From Bradymonas sp963697525 (GTDB lineage: Bacteria > Myxococcota_A > Bradymonadia > Bradymonadales > Bradymonadaceae), in NCBI GenBank assembly GCA_963697525.1, contig OY969087.1, forward strand, positions 6,758,001-6,822,000: 64,000 nt of DNA, in the 5' to 3' direction. Positions within the stretch are counted from its first letter, which is position 1; each line of letters opens with the position of its first letter. Of this stretch, positions 53,472 to 63,865 are shown piece by piece. A model generated the notes under the pieces. It ran no database searches. It saw nothing but the letters and a program-made list of their open reading frames with translations, and was not told where the DNA came from. Both the position numbers and the translations under genes were made by a program.

Positions 53472-55042
53472 TCTACGACGCCTCCACCTTCGACCTGCCC
53501 ACGCGCATCAAGGCCGACCTATGCATCGTCGGCTCGGGCGCCGGCGGTTCGGCGGCCGCGGCCATGGCGGCCGAGGCCGGCCTCGACGTCGTCGTGTTGG
53601 AGGCGGGCGCGTTCGTGCCGCCGTCGGTGATGAACCAGCGCGAAAAGGACATGCTCCCCGAGCTGCTCTACGCCAACGGCTCCCAGACCACCGCCGACCG
53701 CGGGTGCACCATCATCCAAGGCCGGGCGCTGGGCGGCTCGACCGTGCACAATATCAACCTGTGCAAGCGCATCCCCGGGCCAATTCTCGACGAGTGGCAC
53801 CGGCGCCGGCGCCTCGACCACCTGCACCCCGACCAGTGGGACAAGCTCTACGCCGAGGTCGAAGAGCTCATCAGCGTCTCCAAGATTGCGCCGGCGCGTC
53901 GCAGCCGTCACAACCGTCTGTTGGAGAAGGGCGTCGAGAAGCTCGGCTGGCGCGGCGGCGGGCTGAGCCACAACCGCACCGGCTGCATCGGCAGCGGGTT
54001 TTGTGAGCTGGGCTGCGCCTACGACGCCAAGAACAACGCCGTCAAAGTCTTCGTGCCGCGCGCCGTCAAAGCCGGCGCCCAATTTCTGACCCATTGCCGG
54101 GCCATCGTCGTCAAACACGACGGCGGGCAGGTACGCGGGGTCCACGCCGCCGTCCTCGACCCACACACACGCCAGCCGCTGGGCACGGTGCGCATCGAAG
54201 CCCCTCGGGTGTGCCTGTCGGCCTCGGCGACCGGCACGCCTGCGCTGCTCCTTCGGTCCGACGTCCCCGATCCCTCCGGAGAGACCGGCAACCACCTGCA
54301 TGTGCACCCGGCGCTGGTCGCCGCCGGCGAGTTCGACCAGCCGGTGCGCGCCTGGAAGGGGATTCCTCAATCCTACGAGTGCACCCAATTTTTGGACTTC
54401 GACGCCGCCCATCCCCCGGCGAGCGCCGACGCGGCGGCCAAGGCCCGCGCCGACCAACCCGGCCTGCGCACCTGGCTGATCACCGCGTTCGCCCATCCGG
54501 TGAGCACGGCCACGATGCTGCCCGGTTGGGGCCACGCCCACCGCCAACTCATGGAGCGCTACGACCACCTGGCGGTGTTTACCGGCATGATCCACGACCG
54601 CACCGCCGGGCGGGTGCGCCCCGACGGGGATCTGGGCGTGCAGATCGACTACTGGCCCAACCAGCACGACCGCCGCGAGCTCACCTTCGGGCTGGCCCGC
54701 GCCGCCGAGTTGCTCTTCGCCGCCGGCGCCAGGCGCGTCTTCGTACCCACCCGCCCCGTGCGCACCTTCGAACCCGGCGATTCGCTGGCTCCCCTGGAGA
54801 CGCTACAGCTCGAGCCGGGGCTGATGGACATCACCGCCGTCCACCCGATGAGCTCGGTGCCCATGGGCGACGACCCCGACAAGGCCGCCGTGGACAGTCG
54901 CGGCAAGCACCACCACGTCGAGGGCCTATGGATCGCCGACGGCTCGCTGTTCCCCTCGTCCATCGGCGTCCCCCCGCAGTTGTCGATCTATTCGATGGGC
55001 CTGCACGTTGGCCGGGCGATCTCGCGCGACTCTACTGGGTGA
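53468..55042 (+). CDS. GMC-family FAD oxidoreductase, partner of the subunit-3-like protein
   Basis: A 524-residue flavoprotein with GSGAGG near residues 22-27, GRALGGSTVHNINLC, a Cys cluster CIGSGFCELGCAYDAKNNAV and a C-terminal VHPMSSVPMGDDP...GLWIADGSLFPSSIGVPPQLSI. This is the large-subunit type of gluconate- or sorbitol-like dehydrogenases. With the Tat partner it would be exported as a complex and oxidise a sugar or alcohol. No cytochrome subunit is adjacent. GTG start, coupled by overlap. Confidence 0.9.
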   Translation: MIYDASTFDLPTRIKADLCIVGSGAGGSAAAAMAAEAGLDVVVLEAGAFVPPSVMNQREKDMLPELLYANGSQTTADRGCTIIQGRALGGSTVHNINLCKRIPGPILDEWHRRRRLDHLHPDQWDKLYAEVEELISVSKIAPARRSRHNRLLEKGVEKLGWRGGGLSHNRTGCIGSGFCELGCAYDAKNNAVKVFVPRAVKAGAQFLTHCRAIVVKHDGGQVRGVHAAVLDPHTRQPLGTVRIEAPRVCLSASATGTPALLLRSDVPDPSGETGNHLHVHPALVAAGEFDQPVRAWKGIPQSYECTQFLDFDAAHPPASADAAAKARADQPGLRTWLITAFAHPVSTATMLPGWGHAHRQLMERYDHLAVFTGMIHDRTAGRVRPDGDLGVQIDYWPNQHDRRELTFGLARAAELLFAAGARRVFVPTRPVRTFEPGDSLAPLETLQLEPGLMDITAVHPMSSVPMGDDPDKAAVDSRGKHHHVEGLWIADGSLFPSSIGVPPQLSIYSMGLHVGRAISRDSTG

Positions 55043-55129
55043 TTTCGCAGAACGACTTTCGTTTGGGCGCCCGCGCCTGATGTCTAGCTTCGTTGTGACA
55101 CCGATCATTCAGGAAACGGAGAGGACACG

Positions 55130-55381
55130 ATGAAAGAAAACGTCGGCACCACCGATCGCATCATTCGAAGCATCGCCGGCCCGGCGCTGTTCGTGACGGG
55201 CTACACCAAATGGGGCGGCAACAAGGGCAAGACCGGCGGTCTTGTGGCGATGTTTCTCGGGTTCGCTCTGATCGAGACGGCGATCACGCGGGTGTGCCCG
55301 CTCAACGAACTCGTGGGCCTGGATACCCGGGAGGAGCGGCTGCGCGAAAAGGACGCCGCCATCGAGATTGGCGTGGCCTGA
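55130..55381 (+). CDS. Small membrane protein, DUF2892 (YgaP transmembrane type)
   Basis: An 83-residue protein beginning MKENVGTTDRIIRSIAGP, with two short hydrophobic segments and CPLNELVGLDTR near the end. This is the DUF2892 pattern (NxGxxDRxIR...CPLYxLLGxxT). It is often fused to rhodanese domains; here it stands alone. Its role is unknown. CGGAGAGG precedes ATG 55130. Confidence 0.9.
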   Translation: MKENVGTTDRIIRSIAGPALFVTGYTKWGGNKGKTGGLVAMFLGFALIETAITRVCPLNELVGLDTREERLREKDAAIEIGVA

Positions 55382-55392
55382 TCGGAGTCCAC

Positions 55393-55794
55393 TCACACGC
55401 CGTCGCGCGGGTCGATCGGGCCGCGGTGGGGCTCGTCGAGCTGCGCGATCTCGTCGTCGGAGAACACGCGCGAGCGCGTCAAAAAGCGCATACCTTCGGG
55501 CGCCTCCAGCGAGAACCCGGCGCCGCGACCAGGTACGGCGTCCAGCGTCAGGTGGGTATGCTTCCATTTGTCGAATTGCTGGCCGCCGATGTACACCGGG
55601 CAGCCCTCGACCTCCCCCAGATACACGTCGCGCTGGCCGATCTTGAACTCGCCGCGCGGGTAGCACATGGGGGCGCTGCCGTCGCAGCAGCCACCGGATT
55701 GGTGGAAGAGCAACTCGCCGTGCTCTCGCTCGAGTTTTCGAATCAAGGCGCGCGCTTCGTCGGTCGCATCCACGCGCGAGACGTTGTCTGCCAT
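55393..55794 (-). CDS. DUF779 protein, aldehyde-dehydrogenase-associated
   Basis: A 133-residue protein with HQSGGCCDGSAPMCYPRGEF and YIGGQQFDKWKHTHLTLDAVPGRGAGFSLEAPEGMRFLTRSR, the DUF779 signature. DUF779 genes are regularly paired with aldehyde dehydrogenases, as here (same strand, 96 bp downstream of the dehydrogenase gene). The Cys motif suggests a metal site; that is inference. ATG 55794 follows GGAG. Confidence 0.93.
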   Translation of the reverse strand: MADNVSRVDATDEARALIRKLEREHGELLFHQSGGCCDGSAPMCYPRGEFKIGQRDVYLGEVEGCPVYIGGQQFDKWKHTHLTLDAVPGRGAGFSLEAPEGMRFLTRSRVFSDDEIAQLDEPHRGPIDPRDGV

Positions 55795-55827
55795 GGGCTT
55801 CTCCACGTTCAGGAGGGTCGATGACGT

Positions 55828-55883
55828 CATGGAGATCTTTCGGTACTCGCCGCCTGTCTGGCTGCATCCGAAAGATCTCCATG
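55828..55883. promoter_or_regulatory. 16-bp perfect inverted repeat between aldehyde dehydrogenase and DUF779
   Basis: CATGGAGATCTTTCGG (55828-55843) and CCGAAAGATCTCCATG (55868-55883) flank 24 bases. It starts 8 bases past the dehydrogenase stop. No T-run follows, so it looks more like an mRNA hairpin or an operator than a terminator. Confidence 0.8.
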
Positions 55884-55890
55884 TCAGCGA

Positions 55891-57414
<1,524 letters not shown>

Positions 57415-57507
57415 GGGGGCAATCTCCGTCAGAAAAAGAAAGGAAGGCAGACCCGTGCCTCGGGCACGAATCCACGCTCGTCTGGGAGAACACGCCACCA
57501 ACCAAAT

Positions 57508-57528
57508 CCGCCGGCGCACAACCGGCGG
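57508..57528 (-). promoter_or_regulatory. Inverted repeat upstream of the aldehyde dehydrogenase gene
   Basis: CCGCCGG (57508-57514) and CCGGCGG (57522-57528) lie about 95-115 bases upstream of ATG 57414. Possible operator; short GC-rich repeats arise easily here. Confidence 0.35.
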
Positions 57529-57649
57529 GCGGACCAAGACGGCCTCGGCAACAAAAGCACTGCGCGATGTATTACTGCGGCGAGCAGACGTTAAACACGG
57601 CCTTGCGGGCGTCAAGGCCCTGGCGCCAACTCGCGCTCAGTCCTGTCGC

Positions 57650-57991
57650 CTACCAGTGGACATCGGAGGCTTCCTTGTTGAGCGTGACCTTGTCGACGGT
57701 GACCGTCTCGTCGCGGCGCAATTGCTGGCCGTCGAACGACATATTGACGCTCAAGCTGCCCACGCCGACGTTGATCTCGGCGCCGATCTGGATGGTCCGA
57801 ACCGCGTCGGCGCCCTTGGCCTTGGCCACGCGCGTGGCCGAGGCGACCATCAACTCGACGGTCTCGTCGAGGCGGTGGGCAAACTCCTTGCCCAACTGCT
57901 CGCGCACGCCGACGGTCGCCTTGGCCACGCTCGCGCCTGCAGCTCCTGCCAGTCCTCCGGGACGATTGTTGGCATCGTCTTCCATGCTCAT
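57650..57991 (-). CDS. Small protein of unknown function
   Basis: A 113-residue protein: an Ala/Gly N-terminus (NNRPGGLAGAAGASVAKATVG), an amphipathic helix (EFAHRLDETVELMVASATRVAKAKG) and a beta-rich C-terminus (IGAEINVGVGSLSVNMSFDGQQL). ATG 57991 (MSMEDD) is chosen over neighbouring ATGs by the spacing from GAGGAG. No family recognised. Confidence 0.65.
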   Translation of the reverse strand: MSMEDDANNRPGGLAGAAGASVAKATVGVREQLGKEFAHRLDETVELMVASATRVAKAKGADAVRTIQIGAEINVGVGSLSVNMSFDGQQLRRDETVTVDKVTLNKEASDVHW

Positions 57992-58070
57992 GTCCATCTC
58001 CTCGCACGGGAATGTCTGAATGCGTCGCGCCTCAGCATGCCCCACCCACCCGAGAAAATGAAGCCTCCCA

Positions 58071-58089
58071 CATGGTGTCAGACACCATG
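58071..58089. repeat. Palindrome, dispersed copy 1
   Basis: CATGGTGTCAGACACCATG: two 9-base arms around A. The same palindrome with T in the centre recurs at 63873 and 63953. Confidence 0.9.
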
Positions 58090-58256
58090 ACACCGGCTTG
58101 CCATGCCGGTCATCGACCCACGTATTCAAGCCCAGCACGACCCGCACGCTACGTGGCCAAGAAGGCAGCGGGTCATCGTGATCGTGGTGGTGATCGTGAT
58201 CGGCTGTTCCGACGGCAAGGCGGTCGGTGTGAAAAGCTGGGCGGGATTGTCGGAGC

Positions 58257-58439
58257 TTCGCCGACGAAGGCACCACGTACCGCCGCCTGCTCGACGAGGT
58301 GCGCGCCCAACTCGCCTGCCAATGGCTGCCGGCGGTCGATATCGCCGAGGTCGCCGGTCGCCTGGATTACTCCAGCCCCCGCGCCTTCCGCCGCGCCTTC
58401 AAGCGCCAGACTGGCAAGAACCCCAGCGACTGGCGATAA
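58257..58439 (+). pseudogene. Remnant of an AraC-family regulator (C-terminal HTH)
   Basis: In the frame starting at 58257 the translation reads FADEGTTYRRLLDEVRAQLA, then VDIAEVAGRLDYSSPRAFRR, then AFKRQTGKNPSDWR and a stop at 58437-58439. This is the second half of an AraC/XylS DNA-binding domain (xxxSxxAFxRAFKRxxGxxPxxYR). No start codon or N-terminal domain precedes it; the part upstream shows no match. It is a decayed or truncated gene. Confidence 0.75.
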
Positions 58440-58459
58440 TCCTACGCCATGAGAGCAGT

Positions 58460-58747
58460 ATGACGCCGTCGGACGCCAAGTCGCTGTTCGACGGCGCGCC
58501 CACCCTGTCCGTGTCCTTCAACCACTACCTCGACGCGTGGACGGTCGTGTATTGCCCACCGTTCGAGAACACGATCATGATGCGCACGGCGCCCAAACTC
58601 ACCGGCCCGTGGTCGCACCCCATCGCCATTCACACCGCCCACCGCGGCGACGCCATCGGCGCCGACGATGCGGTTCACCACCCGGAGTTCGAAGAAGACG
58701 ACGGCCGCGTCCAGCACATCACCTACTCGCGCCCCACCGACGCATAA
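58460..58747 (+). pseudogene. C-terminal fragment resembling DUF4185 proteins
   Basis: 95 residues reading LSVSFNHYLDAWTVVYCPPF, RTAPKLTGPWSHP and HHPEFEEDDGRVQHITYSRPT. This is the terminal strand pattern of DUF4185/five-bladed-propeller proteins (yN.yL..w...y......v..RtA....GPWs.P). The usual first about 250 residues are missing, so it is probably a truncated gene. It lies directly behind the AraC remnant, suggesting a deletion that removed most of both genes. Confidence 0.55.
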
Positions 58748-58748
58748 G

Positions 58749-58794
58749 TTAGCCTTGTCTAATTTTCTATTTAGCCCTATACCACCATTAGACT
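58749..58794 (+). promoter_or_regulatory. TTAG/CTAA operator-like sites upstream of the NRAMP gene
   Basis: TTAGCCTTGTCTAA (58749-58762) is an inverted TTAG-N6-CTAA. TTAGCC recurs at 58771 and TTAGAC at 58788, so three TTAG half-sites lie within 46 bases. The region is AT-rich, unlike its surroundings. DtxR/MntR-family repressors bind related TTAG/CTAA palindromes, so manganese or iron control is a reasonable inference. Confidence 0.55.
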
Positions 58795-58851
58795 TTGACC
58801 GATGCGAACATAATATCAAGCCTTAGCCAAACGACGACACGAGCAGCACCG

Positions 58852-60783
58852 ATGAACGACGCGTCGCACAACTCACACCGCTCACTGGAGGACGTCCACG
58901 GCACCGTCGGGGTGCCCAAGACCAAGAGTGTCTTCAAGCGCATCCTCGCGGTGGCCGGGCCGGCCTATCTGGTCAGCGTGGGCTATATGGACCCGGGCAA
59001 CTGGGCGACCGATCTGGCCGCCGGCGCCAAGTTCAATTACAGCCTGGTGTGGGTGCTGTTGATGTCCAACATCATGGCCGTGCTCCTGCAGAGCCTGTCG
59101 TCCCGACTGGGCGTGGTGCGCGGGCAGGACCTGGCCCAGGCGTGTCGCCAGGAGTACGGCCGCGGGGTCAACTTTGTGTTGTACATTCTGTGCGAGTTGG
59201 CCATCGCCGCCTGCGACCTGGCCGAGGTCATCGGCTCGGCCATCGCGCTGCAGTTGCTCTTCGGGCTGCCGCTGATCTGGGGGGTGATCATCACGGCCGC
59301 GGACACCTTCTTGCTGCTCTTTTTGAGCCACTTTGGCATCCGCAAGCTCGAGGCGTTCATCGTCAGCCTGATCAGCGTCATCGGGGTCAGCTTCCTGGTC
59401 GAGATCGTGCTGGCGCGCCCGGATTGGGGGGGCGTGCTCGGTGGCTTCGTCCCGGCGCTGCCGGGCCCCGGTGCGCTGTACATCGCCATCGGCATTTTGG
59501 GCGCGACGGTCATGCCGCACAACCTGTACCTGCACTCGGCGTTGGTGCAGAGCCGGGAGATCGGCCAGAGCACCGAGGAGAAGCGCGACTTCATCAAGCT
59601 CAACACCATCGACTCGGCGGTGGCGCTGAACCTGGCGTTCTTGGTCAACGCCGCCATTTTGGTGATGGCCGCGGCGGTGTTCTTTCGCAGCGGGCACAAC
59701 GAGATCGCCGAGATCCAGGATGCCTACCGGCTGCTCGAGCCGCTGTTGGGCGCGTCCATCGCCCCGGTCGCCTTCGCTATCGCGCTGCTCGCAAGCGGGC
59801 AGAGCTCGACGATCACCGGCACCCTCGCCGGCCAGATTGTCATGGAAGGCTTTATGAACATCCGCATCCCGCCGTGGGTGCGCCGACTGATCACACGTCT
59901 GGCGGCGGTGATCCCGGCGGTGTTGACCATCATCTACTTCGGCGAGCGCGGCACCGGTGACCTGCTGATCTTGTCGCAGGTCGTCTTGTCGCTGCAATTG
60001 CCCTTCGCCGTCGTCCCGCTGATTCACTTCGTCTCCGACCGCCAACAGATGGAGACGCTGCACATCGGCACCAAGACCAAGGTGGTAGCGTGGCTCGTCG
60101 CCGCCATTATTTTGGCGCTCAACGTGTGGTTGGTCGCCGAAACGATCACTGAGTGGGCGGCCAAGGCCGGCCCCAATGCCTTCTGGGTCTACGCCACGGT
60201 CGTGCCCATGGTGGTCGCTCTGGGGCTGCTGATGGTCTACATCACCATCAAGCCGCTGCTCGCGCGCTGGGGCCTGGCGGCCGCCGCGGGTGGCAGACAC
60301 GCCATTCACTCGCCCGCCGATCCCAGCCGGCTGCGCGCAGCCATCGATGCCGGCCCGCAGTTGGAGACGGTGGCCATTGCGCTGGATTTCTCCGGCCGCG
60401 AGGTCGACACCCTCGCCGAAACCGTGCGCCTGCTGGGGCCCCACCGACCGCAACTGCACCTGATGCACGTCACCGAGAGCCCGGCGGCGCGCGTGCTCGG
60501 CGGCGAATCCGCCGACAACGAGACCGAGGAAGATCTGCGCCAGCTCGAGGCCTACGCCGTCGAGCTTCGCAAGCAGGGCTTCGACGTCTCGGTCGCCCTG
60601 GGGCGCGGCAAGCGCGTCCAGGAGCTCGCGCGTATGGTCCACGAGGCCGAGGCCAACCTGGTCATCCTGGGCGGTCACGGCCACAAATTTCTCGGCGACC
60701 TCTTCTTCGGCTCCACCGCCGACGAGCTGCGCCACGAAGTGGGCGTGAGCGTGCTCGTTGTCGGCCACGAACGCGGCGCGTGA
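58852..60783 (+). CDS. mntH: NRAMP divalent-metal transporter fused to a USP domain
   Basis: A 643-residue protein with about 11 transmembrane helices carrying the NRAMP metal site, DPGN at 47-50 and MPH at 221-223 (TVMPHNLYLHS). A C-terminal cytoplasmic domain (about 500-643) has a Rossmann-like universal-stress fold (TVAIALDFSGREVDTLAETVRLL...HLMHVTES...LVILGGHGHKFLGDLFFGSTADELRHEVGVSVLVV, with the G-x-x-G-H-G loop of nucleotide-binding USPs). It imports Mn2+ or Fe2+ with protons; the USP domain may sense nucleotides. A TTG start at 58795 is possible but less likely. Confidence 0.92.
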   Translation: MNDASHNSHRSLEDVHGTVGVPKTKSVFKRILAVAGPAYLVSVGYMDPGNWATDLAAGAKFNYSLVWVLLMSNIMAVLLQSLSSRLGVVRGQDLAQACRQEYGRGVNFVLYILCELAIAACDLAEVIGSAIALQLLFGLPLIWGVIITAADTFLLLFLSHFGIRKLEAFIVSLISVIGVSFLVEIVLARPDWGGVLGGFVPALPGPGALYIAIGILGATVMPHNLYLHSALVQSREIGQSTEEKRDFIKLNTIDSAVALNLAFLVNAAILVMAAAVFFRSGHNEIAEIQDAYRLLEPLLGASIAPVAFAIALLASGQSSTITGTLAGQIVMEGFMNIRIPPWVRRLITRLAAVIPAVLTIIYFGERGTGDLLILSQVVLSLQLPFAVVPLIHFVSDRQQMETLHIGTKTKVVAWLVAAIILALNVWLVAETITEWAAKAGPNAFWVYATVVPMVVALGLLMVYITIKPLLARWGLAAAAGGRHAIHSPADPSRLRAAIDAGPQLETVAIALDFSGREVDTLAETVRLLGPHRPQLHLMHVTESPAARVLGGESADNETEEDLRQLEAYAVELRKQGFDVSVALGRGKRVQELARMVHEAEANLVILGGHGHKFLGDLFFGSTADELRHEVGVSVLVVGHERGA

Positions 60784-60924
60784 GCCGTGCTGGTCGTTTT
60801 CCCGTCGGCCCAGGGCTGCGAACAATTGCAATGAACGGCCCTCCCATCTATGATCTTGTGCCAAGCACGCTAAAACACAACACGATTTGTGTAAAAAGCC
60901 CGCGGGGCTGCGCTGGAGGACGGG

Positions 60925-63849
60925 ATGCGATTGGACAGGTTTTTAGTGGCCTCACTGACGGCAGGGGTGAGCCTTGTCGTGATGGCGGCGCCAGCCGCGG
61001 CGGCGACGGTATCGGGAGCGATTACCGACTCGAGCGGCACGGGCCTGGCCAATATGGAGGTGCGCCTGTGGGAGCAAACCGACAAGGGCTACAAGATCGC
61101 CTACACCCAGGACTCGGCGGTGGGCGGCGGGTACTCGTTTAGCAACGTCGCCGAGGGCACCTACAAGCTGGATGCGCGCATGGCGCCCGGGGTGGGCGGC
61201 AACTACGGCGACACCTGGTACGATCAGGCGCCGCCGAGCTCCAACGGCGTCTTCGCCGCCGACGCCGACGTGCTCACCATCGCCCAGGGCGACACCCTCA
61301 CGGGCATGGACATCGCCCTGCCGCTGACCGGCGGCTTCGACGGCCATATCGTCAACGGCAGCGGCACCAAACTTCCCGACATCGCCGTGCGCGCCGAATC
61401 GCGCGCCGACTACCGCTACAACCACGTCGACCTGACCGACGACGCCTCCTGCTGCGGCGGGGAGCGGCTGGGCTCGTTCTCCATGCGCGGGCTCATCTCC
61501 ACGGCCAACGGCCACGACTACCGCATCCTGGCCTACGACTACCAGGGGCGCTACGAGATGCTGGTCGACAACGGCCCCTACGACGTCACCGACGCCACCG
61601 CGCCGGATATCGGCACCTTTACGCTCCAGCCGATGGCGTCCGATCCCCTCGAGCCCAACAACAGCCCCTCGGCGGGCACCGCCATCGGCAGCCTGCCGTA
61701 CACCAGCAGCGGGGCGACGATCGCGCCGCGCGGCTCGGACGTGGACTGGTATTGCCTGAGCGTGCAGGACGGCGACCGCTTGTTGGCGCGGGTGGACACC
61801 ACCGTCACCATCGAGGGCACCAACCGCCCCAACCCCTGGCTCGACCCCATCCTGTCGTTCTGGCCGGCCGACGGCTCCCAGGTCATCAAACAAAACGACG
61901 ACGACCCCAACGCACAGACCCTGGAGAGCGCGCTGGACACGGGGCTGCTCAGCGCCGGGGACTACTGCTTTGCGGTGAGCACCTATGGTGACTCCGACTG
62001 GACGGGCGCCCAGCAGATCACCACCGGCCACTACGACTTCAGCGTCCAGATGGGCAATCGCGCGCCGAGCCTGTCGGTGACCTACCAGCAAAACCCGGTC
62101 CCTCAGGCGCCCCAGACGATCTCCACCGACGAGGGGACCGCACTCAGCTTCGACCTCAGCTATAGCGACCCCGACGGAGATGCGCTGACGCCCCAGGTCA
62201 CCGCGACCGACAGCGCCGGCCAAACGGTGCAGGGCACGCTCACGCCGACCTCGGGCGGGGCGACCTACACCTGGACGCCCTCGCAGACCGCTGCCAACGG
62301 AAGCCCCTATCAGCTGAGCTTCGAGGTCAGCGACGGCGAGTTCACCAAGACGGTGACCACCAACGTCGAGGTCAGCGCGGTCAACCTGCCGCCGTCGACG
62401 CCGGTGCTGGACTCCCCGGTGGGTGGCGAGCACGTCGGCGTGACCGCCGTGCCCCTGACCGTGCAGAACAGCACCGACCCGGACGACGACCCGCTGACCT
62501 ACGACTTCGAGATGCACGTGGGCGCCCCGGACAGCCAGCCCGAGCAGACGGGCAGCGCTCCGGAGGACAGCTCCGGCACGACCTCGTGGACGACCGCCGA
62601 TCTCGACGAGAACGCGACCATCTCCTGGCGCGCCCGCGCCTTCGACGGCAATGCCCAGAACGGCTACAGCCCGTGGAGCGACTGGGAGACCTTCATGGTC
62701 GACACGGTCAATGAGGCGCCCAGTGTCCCCAAGATCCTCAAGCCGACCGCGGGCCAGGACCTCGTGGTCACCAAGCCGCGCATTTCGGCCAGCGCCCCCA
62801 CCGACCCGGAGAACGACGCCGTCAGCGTAACCTTCGCGATCGCCGACGACGTGTACTTCCAGAACGTCCTCGCCTCGAGCACCCCGGTGCCGGTGACCTC
62901 GGCGTCGACCACGGTGGAGTGGACGACCGATCCCGCCCTGCACGACGGCGGGCGCTACTTCGTCCGCGCGCGTGCCATCGACGAGCGCGGCGCCGAGAGC
63001 GCGTGGTCCGACCCGGTGACCTTCATCATCGAGTCCATCGACCCGCCCAAGGCGCCCATGTTCCAGGGCGATCTGTCCGCGCAGTGCTCGACCGGCTACG
63101 TCTTTGACACCGCCCCCAGCTCGCTGACCGTCGACAACTACGACCACACCGGCGACACGGTCAGCTTCCAGTTGCAGATCTTCCCCTTCGGCAGCTCGCC
63201 AGAGTCGAACCTGCTGTACGACAAGACCGTCCCGCAGGCGCTGGGCGACCAGACCGAGATTCCGGTCGACCCCAGCATCTTCGAGGAAAACGGCCACTAC
63301 TGGCTGCGCATCCGCACCATCCACGGCGAGCGCCAGACCGACTGGGTGGAGTGCCAGATCTTTTTGAACGCGGTCGATGACCCCGCCGACACGCTGCAGA
63401 TCACCGCCCCCGACGACGGCCAGTCCTTCGACGCCGGCAACCCCGTCGAGGTCAAGATGACCAACCCGTACGACCCCGACCCCTTGGTCTCTCAACTCAC
63501 TCTCGGCGTCTGCGTGAGCACGAAAAAAGACTACGCCGACTGCCCCGCCGACCTGAGCCAGTGGCCCACCGTCGACTACGACGGCCCCGGCGAGAGCAGC
63601 TACACCATCGACGACCTCTCCACGGGAGGCACCCGCTACGTGCGCGCCTGCGCCATCGACTCCGACGGCAACTGCGTCCAAGAAGACACCGTCTCCTTTG
63701 ACGTCTCCGGCCCCGGCTCGACCAGCGGCCAACAGAAGGTCGCCGAGGCCGGCTGCGGGTGCAACGCCACCGCCGACGCCAGCGCGAGCTGGCTGGTGCT
63801 GCTGGGCGGCGTGCTTCTGCTCGGCTGGCGTCGACGCCGCGCCGAATAG
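60925..63849 (+). CDS. Large surface protein with MYXO-CTERM-type anchor
   Basis: A 974-residue protein. It has a signal peptide (VMAAPAAAATV), a carboxypeptidase-regulatory-like domain (about 28-125, VSGAITDSSGTGLANMEVRLWE) and a PPC-like region (about 235-345, DPLEPNNSPSAGTAIG...DVDWYCLSVQDGD). Cadherin/Ig-like domains (about 350-470) and fibronectin-III-like repeats (about 470-790) follow. The C-terminus reads GCGCNATADASASWLVLLGG then a helix and RRRR, the MYXO-CTERM sorting signal. It is probably processed and anchored at the cell surface. ATG 60925 follows TGGAGGA. Confidence 0.9.
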   Translation: MRLDRFLVASLTAGVSLVVMAAPAAAATVSGAITDSSGTGLANMEVRLWEQTDKGYKIAYTQDSAVGGGYSFSNVAEGTYKLDARMAPGVGGNYGDTWYDQAPPSSNGVFAADADVLTIAQGDTLTGMDIALPLTGGFDGHIVNGSGTKLPDIAVRAESRADYRYNHVDLTDDASCCGGERLGSFSMRGLISTANGHDYRILAYDYQGRYEMLVDNGPYDVTDATAPDIGTFTLQPMASDPLEPNNSPSAGTAIGSLPYTSSGATIAPRGSDVDWYCLSVQDGDRLLARVDTTVTIEGTNRPNPWLDPILSFWPADGSQVIKQNDDDPNAQTLESALDTGLLSAGDYCFAVSTYGDSDWTGAQQITTGHYDFSVQMGNRAPSLSVTYQQNPVPQAPQTISTDEGTALSFDLSYSDPDGDALTPQVTATDSAGQTVQGTLTPTSGGATYTWTPSQTAANGSPYQLSFEVSDGEFTKTVTTNVEVSAVNLPPSTPVLDSPVGGEHVGVTAVPLTVQNSTDPDDDPLTYDFEMHVGAPDSQPEQTGSAPEDSSGTTSWTTADLDENATISWRARAFDGNAQNGYSPWSDWETFMVDTVNEAPSVPKILKPTAGQDLVVTKPRISASAPTDPENDAVSVTFAIADDVYFQNVLASSTPVPVTSASTTVEWTTDPALHDGGRYFVRARAIDERGAESAWSDPVTFIIESIDPPKAPMFQGDLSAQCSTGYVFDTAPSSLTVDNYDHTGDTVSFQLQIFPFGSSPESNLLYDKTVPQALGDQTEIPVDPSIFEENGHYWLRIRTIHGERQTDWVECQIFLNAVDDPADTLQITAPDDGQSFDAGNPVEVKMTNPYDPDPLVSQLTLGVCVSTKKDYADCPADLSQWPTVDYDGPGESSYTIDDLSTGGTRYVRACAIDSDGNCVQEDTVSFDVSGPGSTSGQQKVAEAGCGCNATADASASWLVLLGGVLLLGWRRRRAE

Positions 63850-63865
63850 AATCCCGGTCGACGCG

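Noticed and set aside
60952..63732. 926-codon open frame on the minus strand
   Set aside because: It is the mirror of the surface-protein gene: high GC at the third position of the real gene leaves the opposite strand free of stops. Its translation is low-complexity Gly/Val/Arg with no signal or motif.
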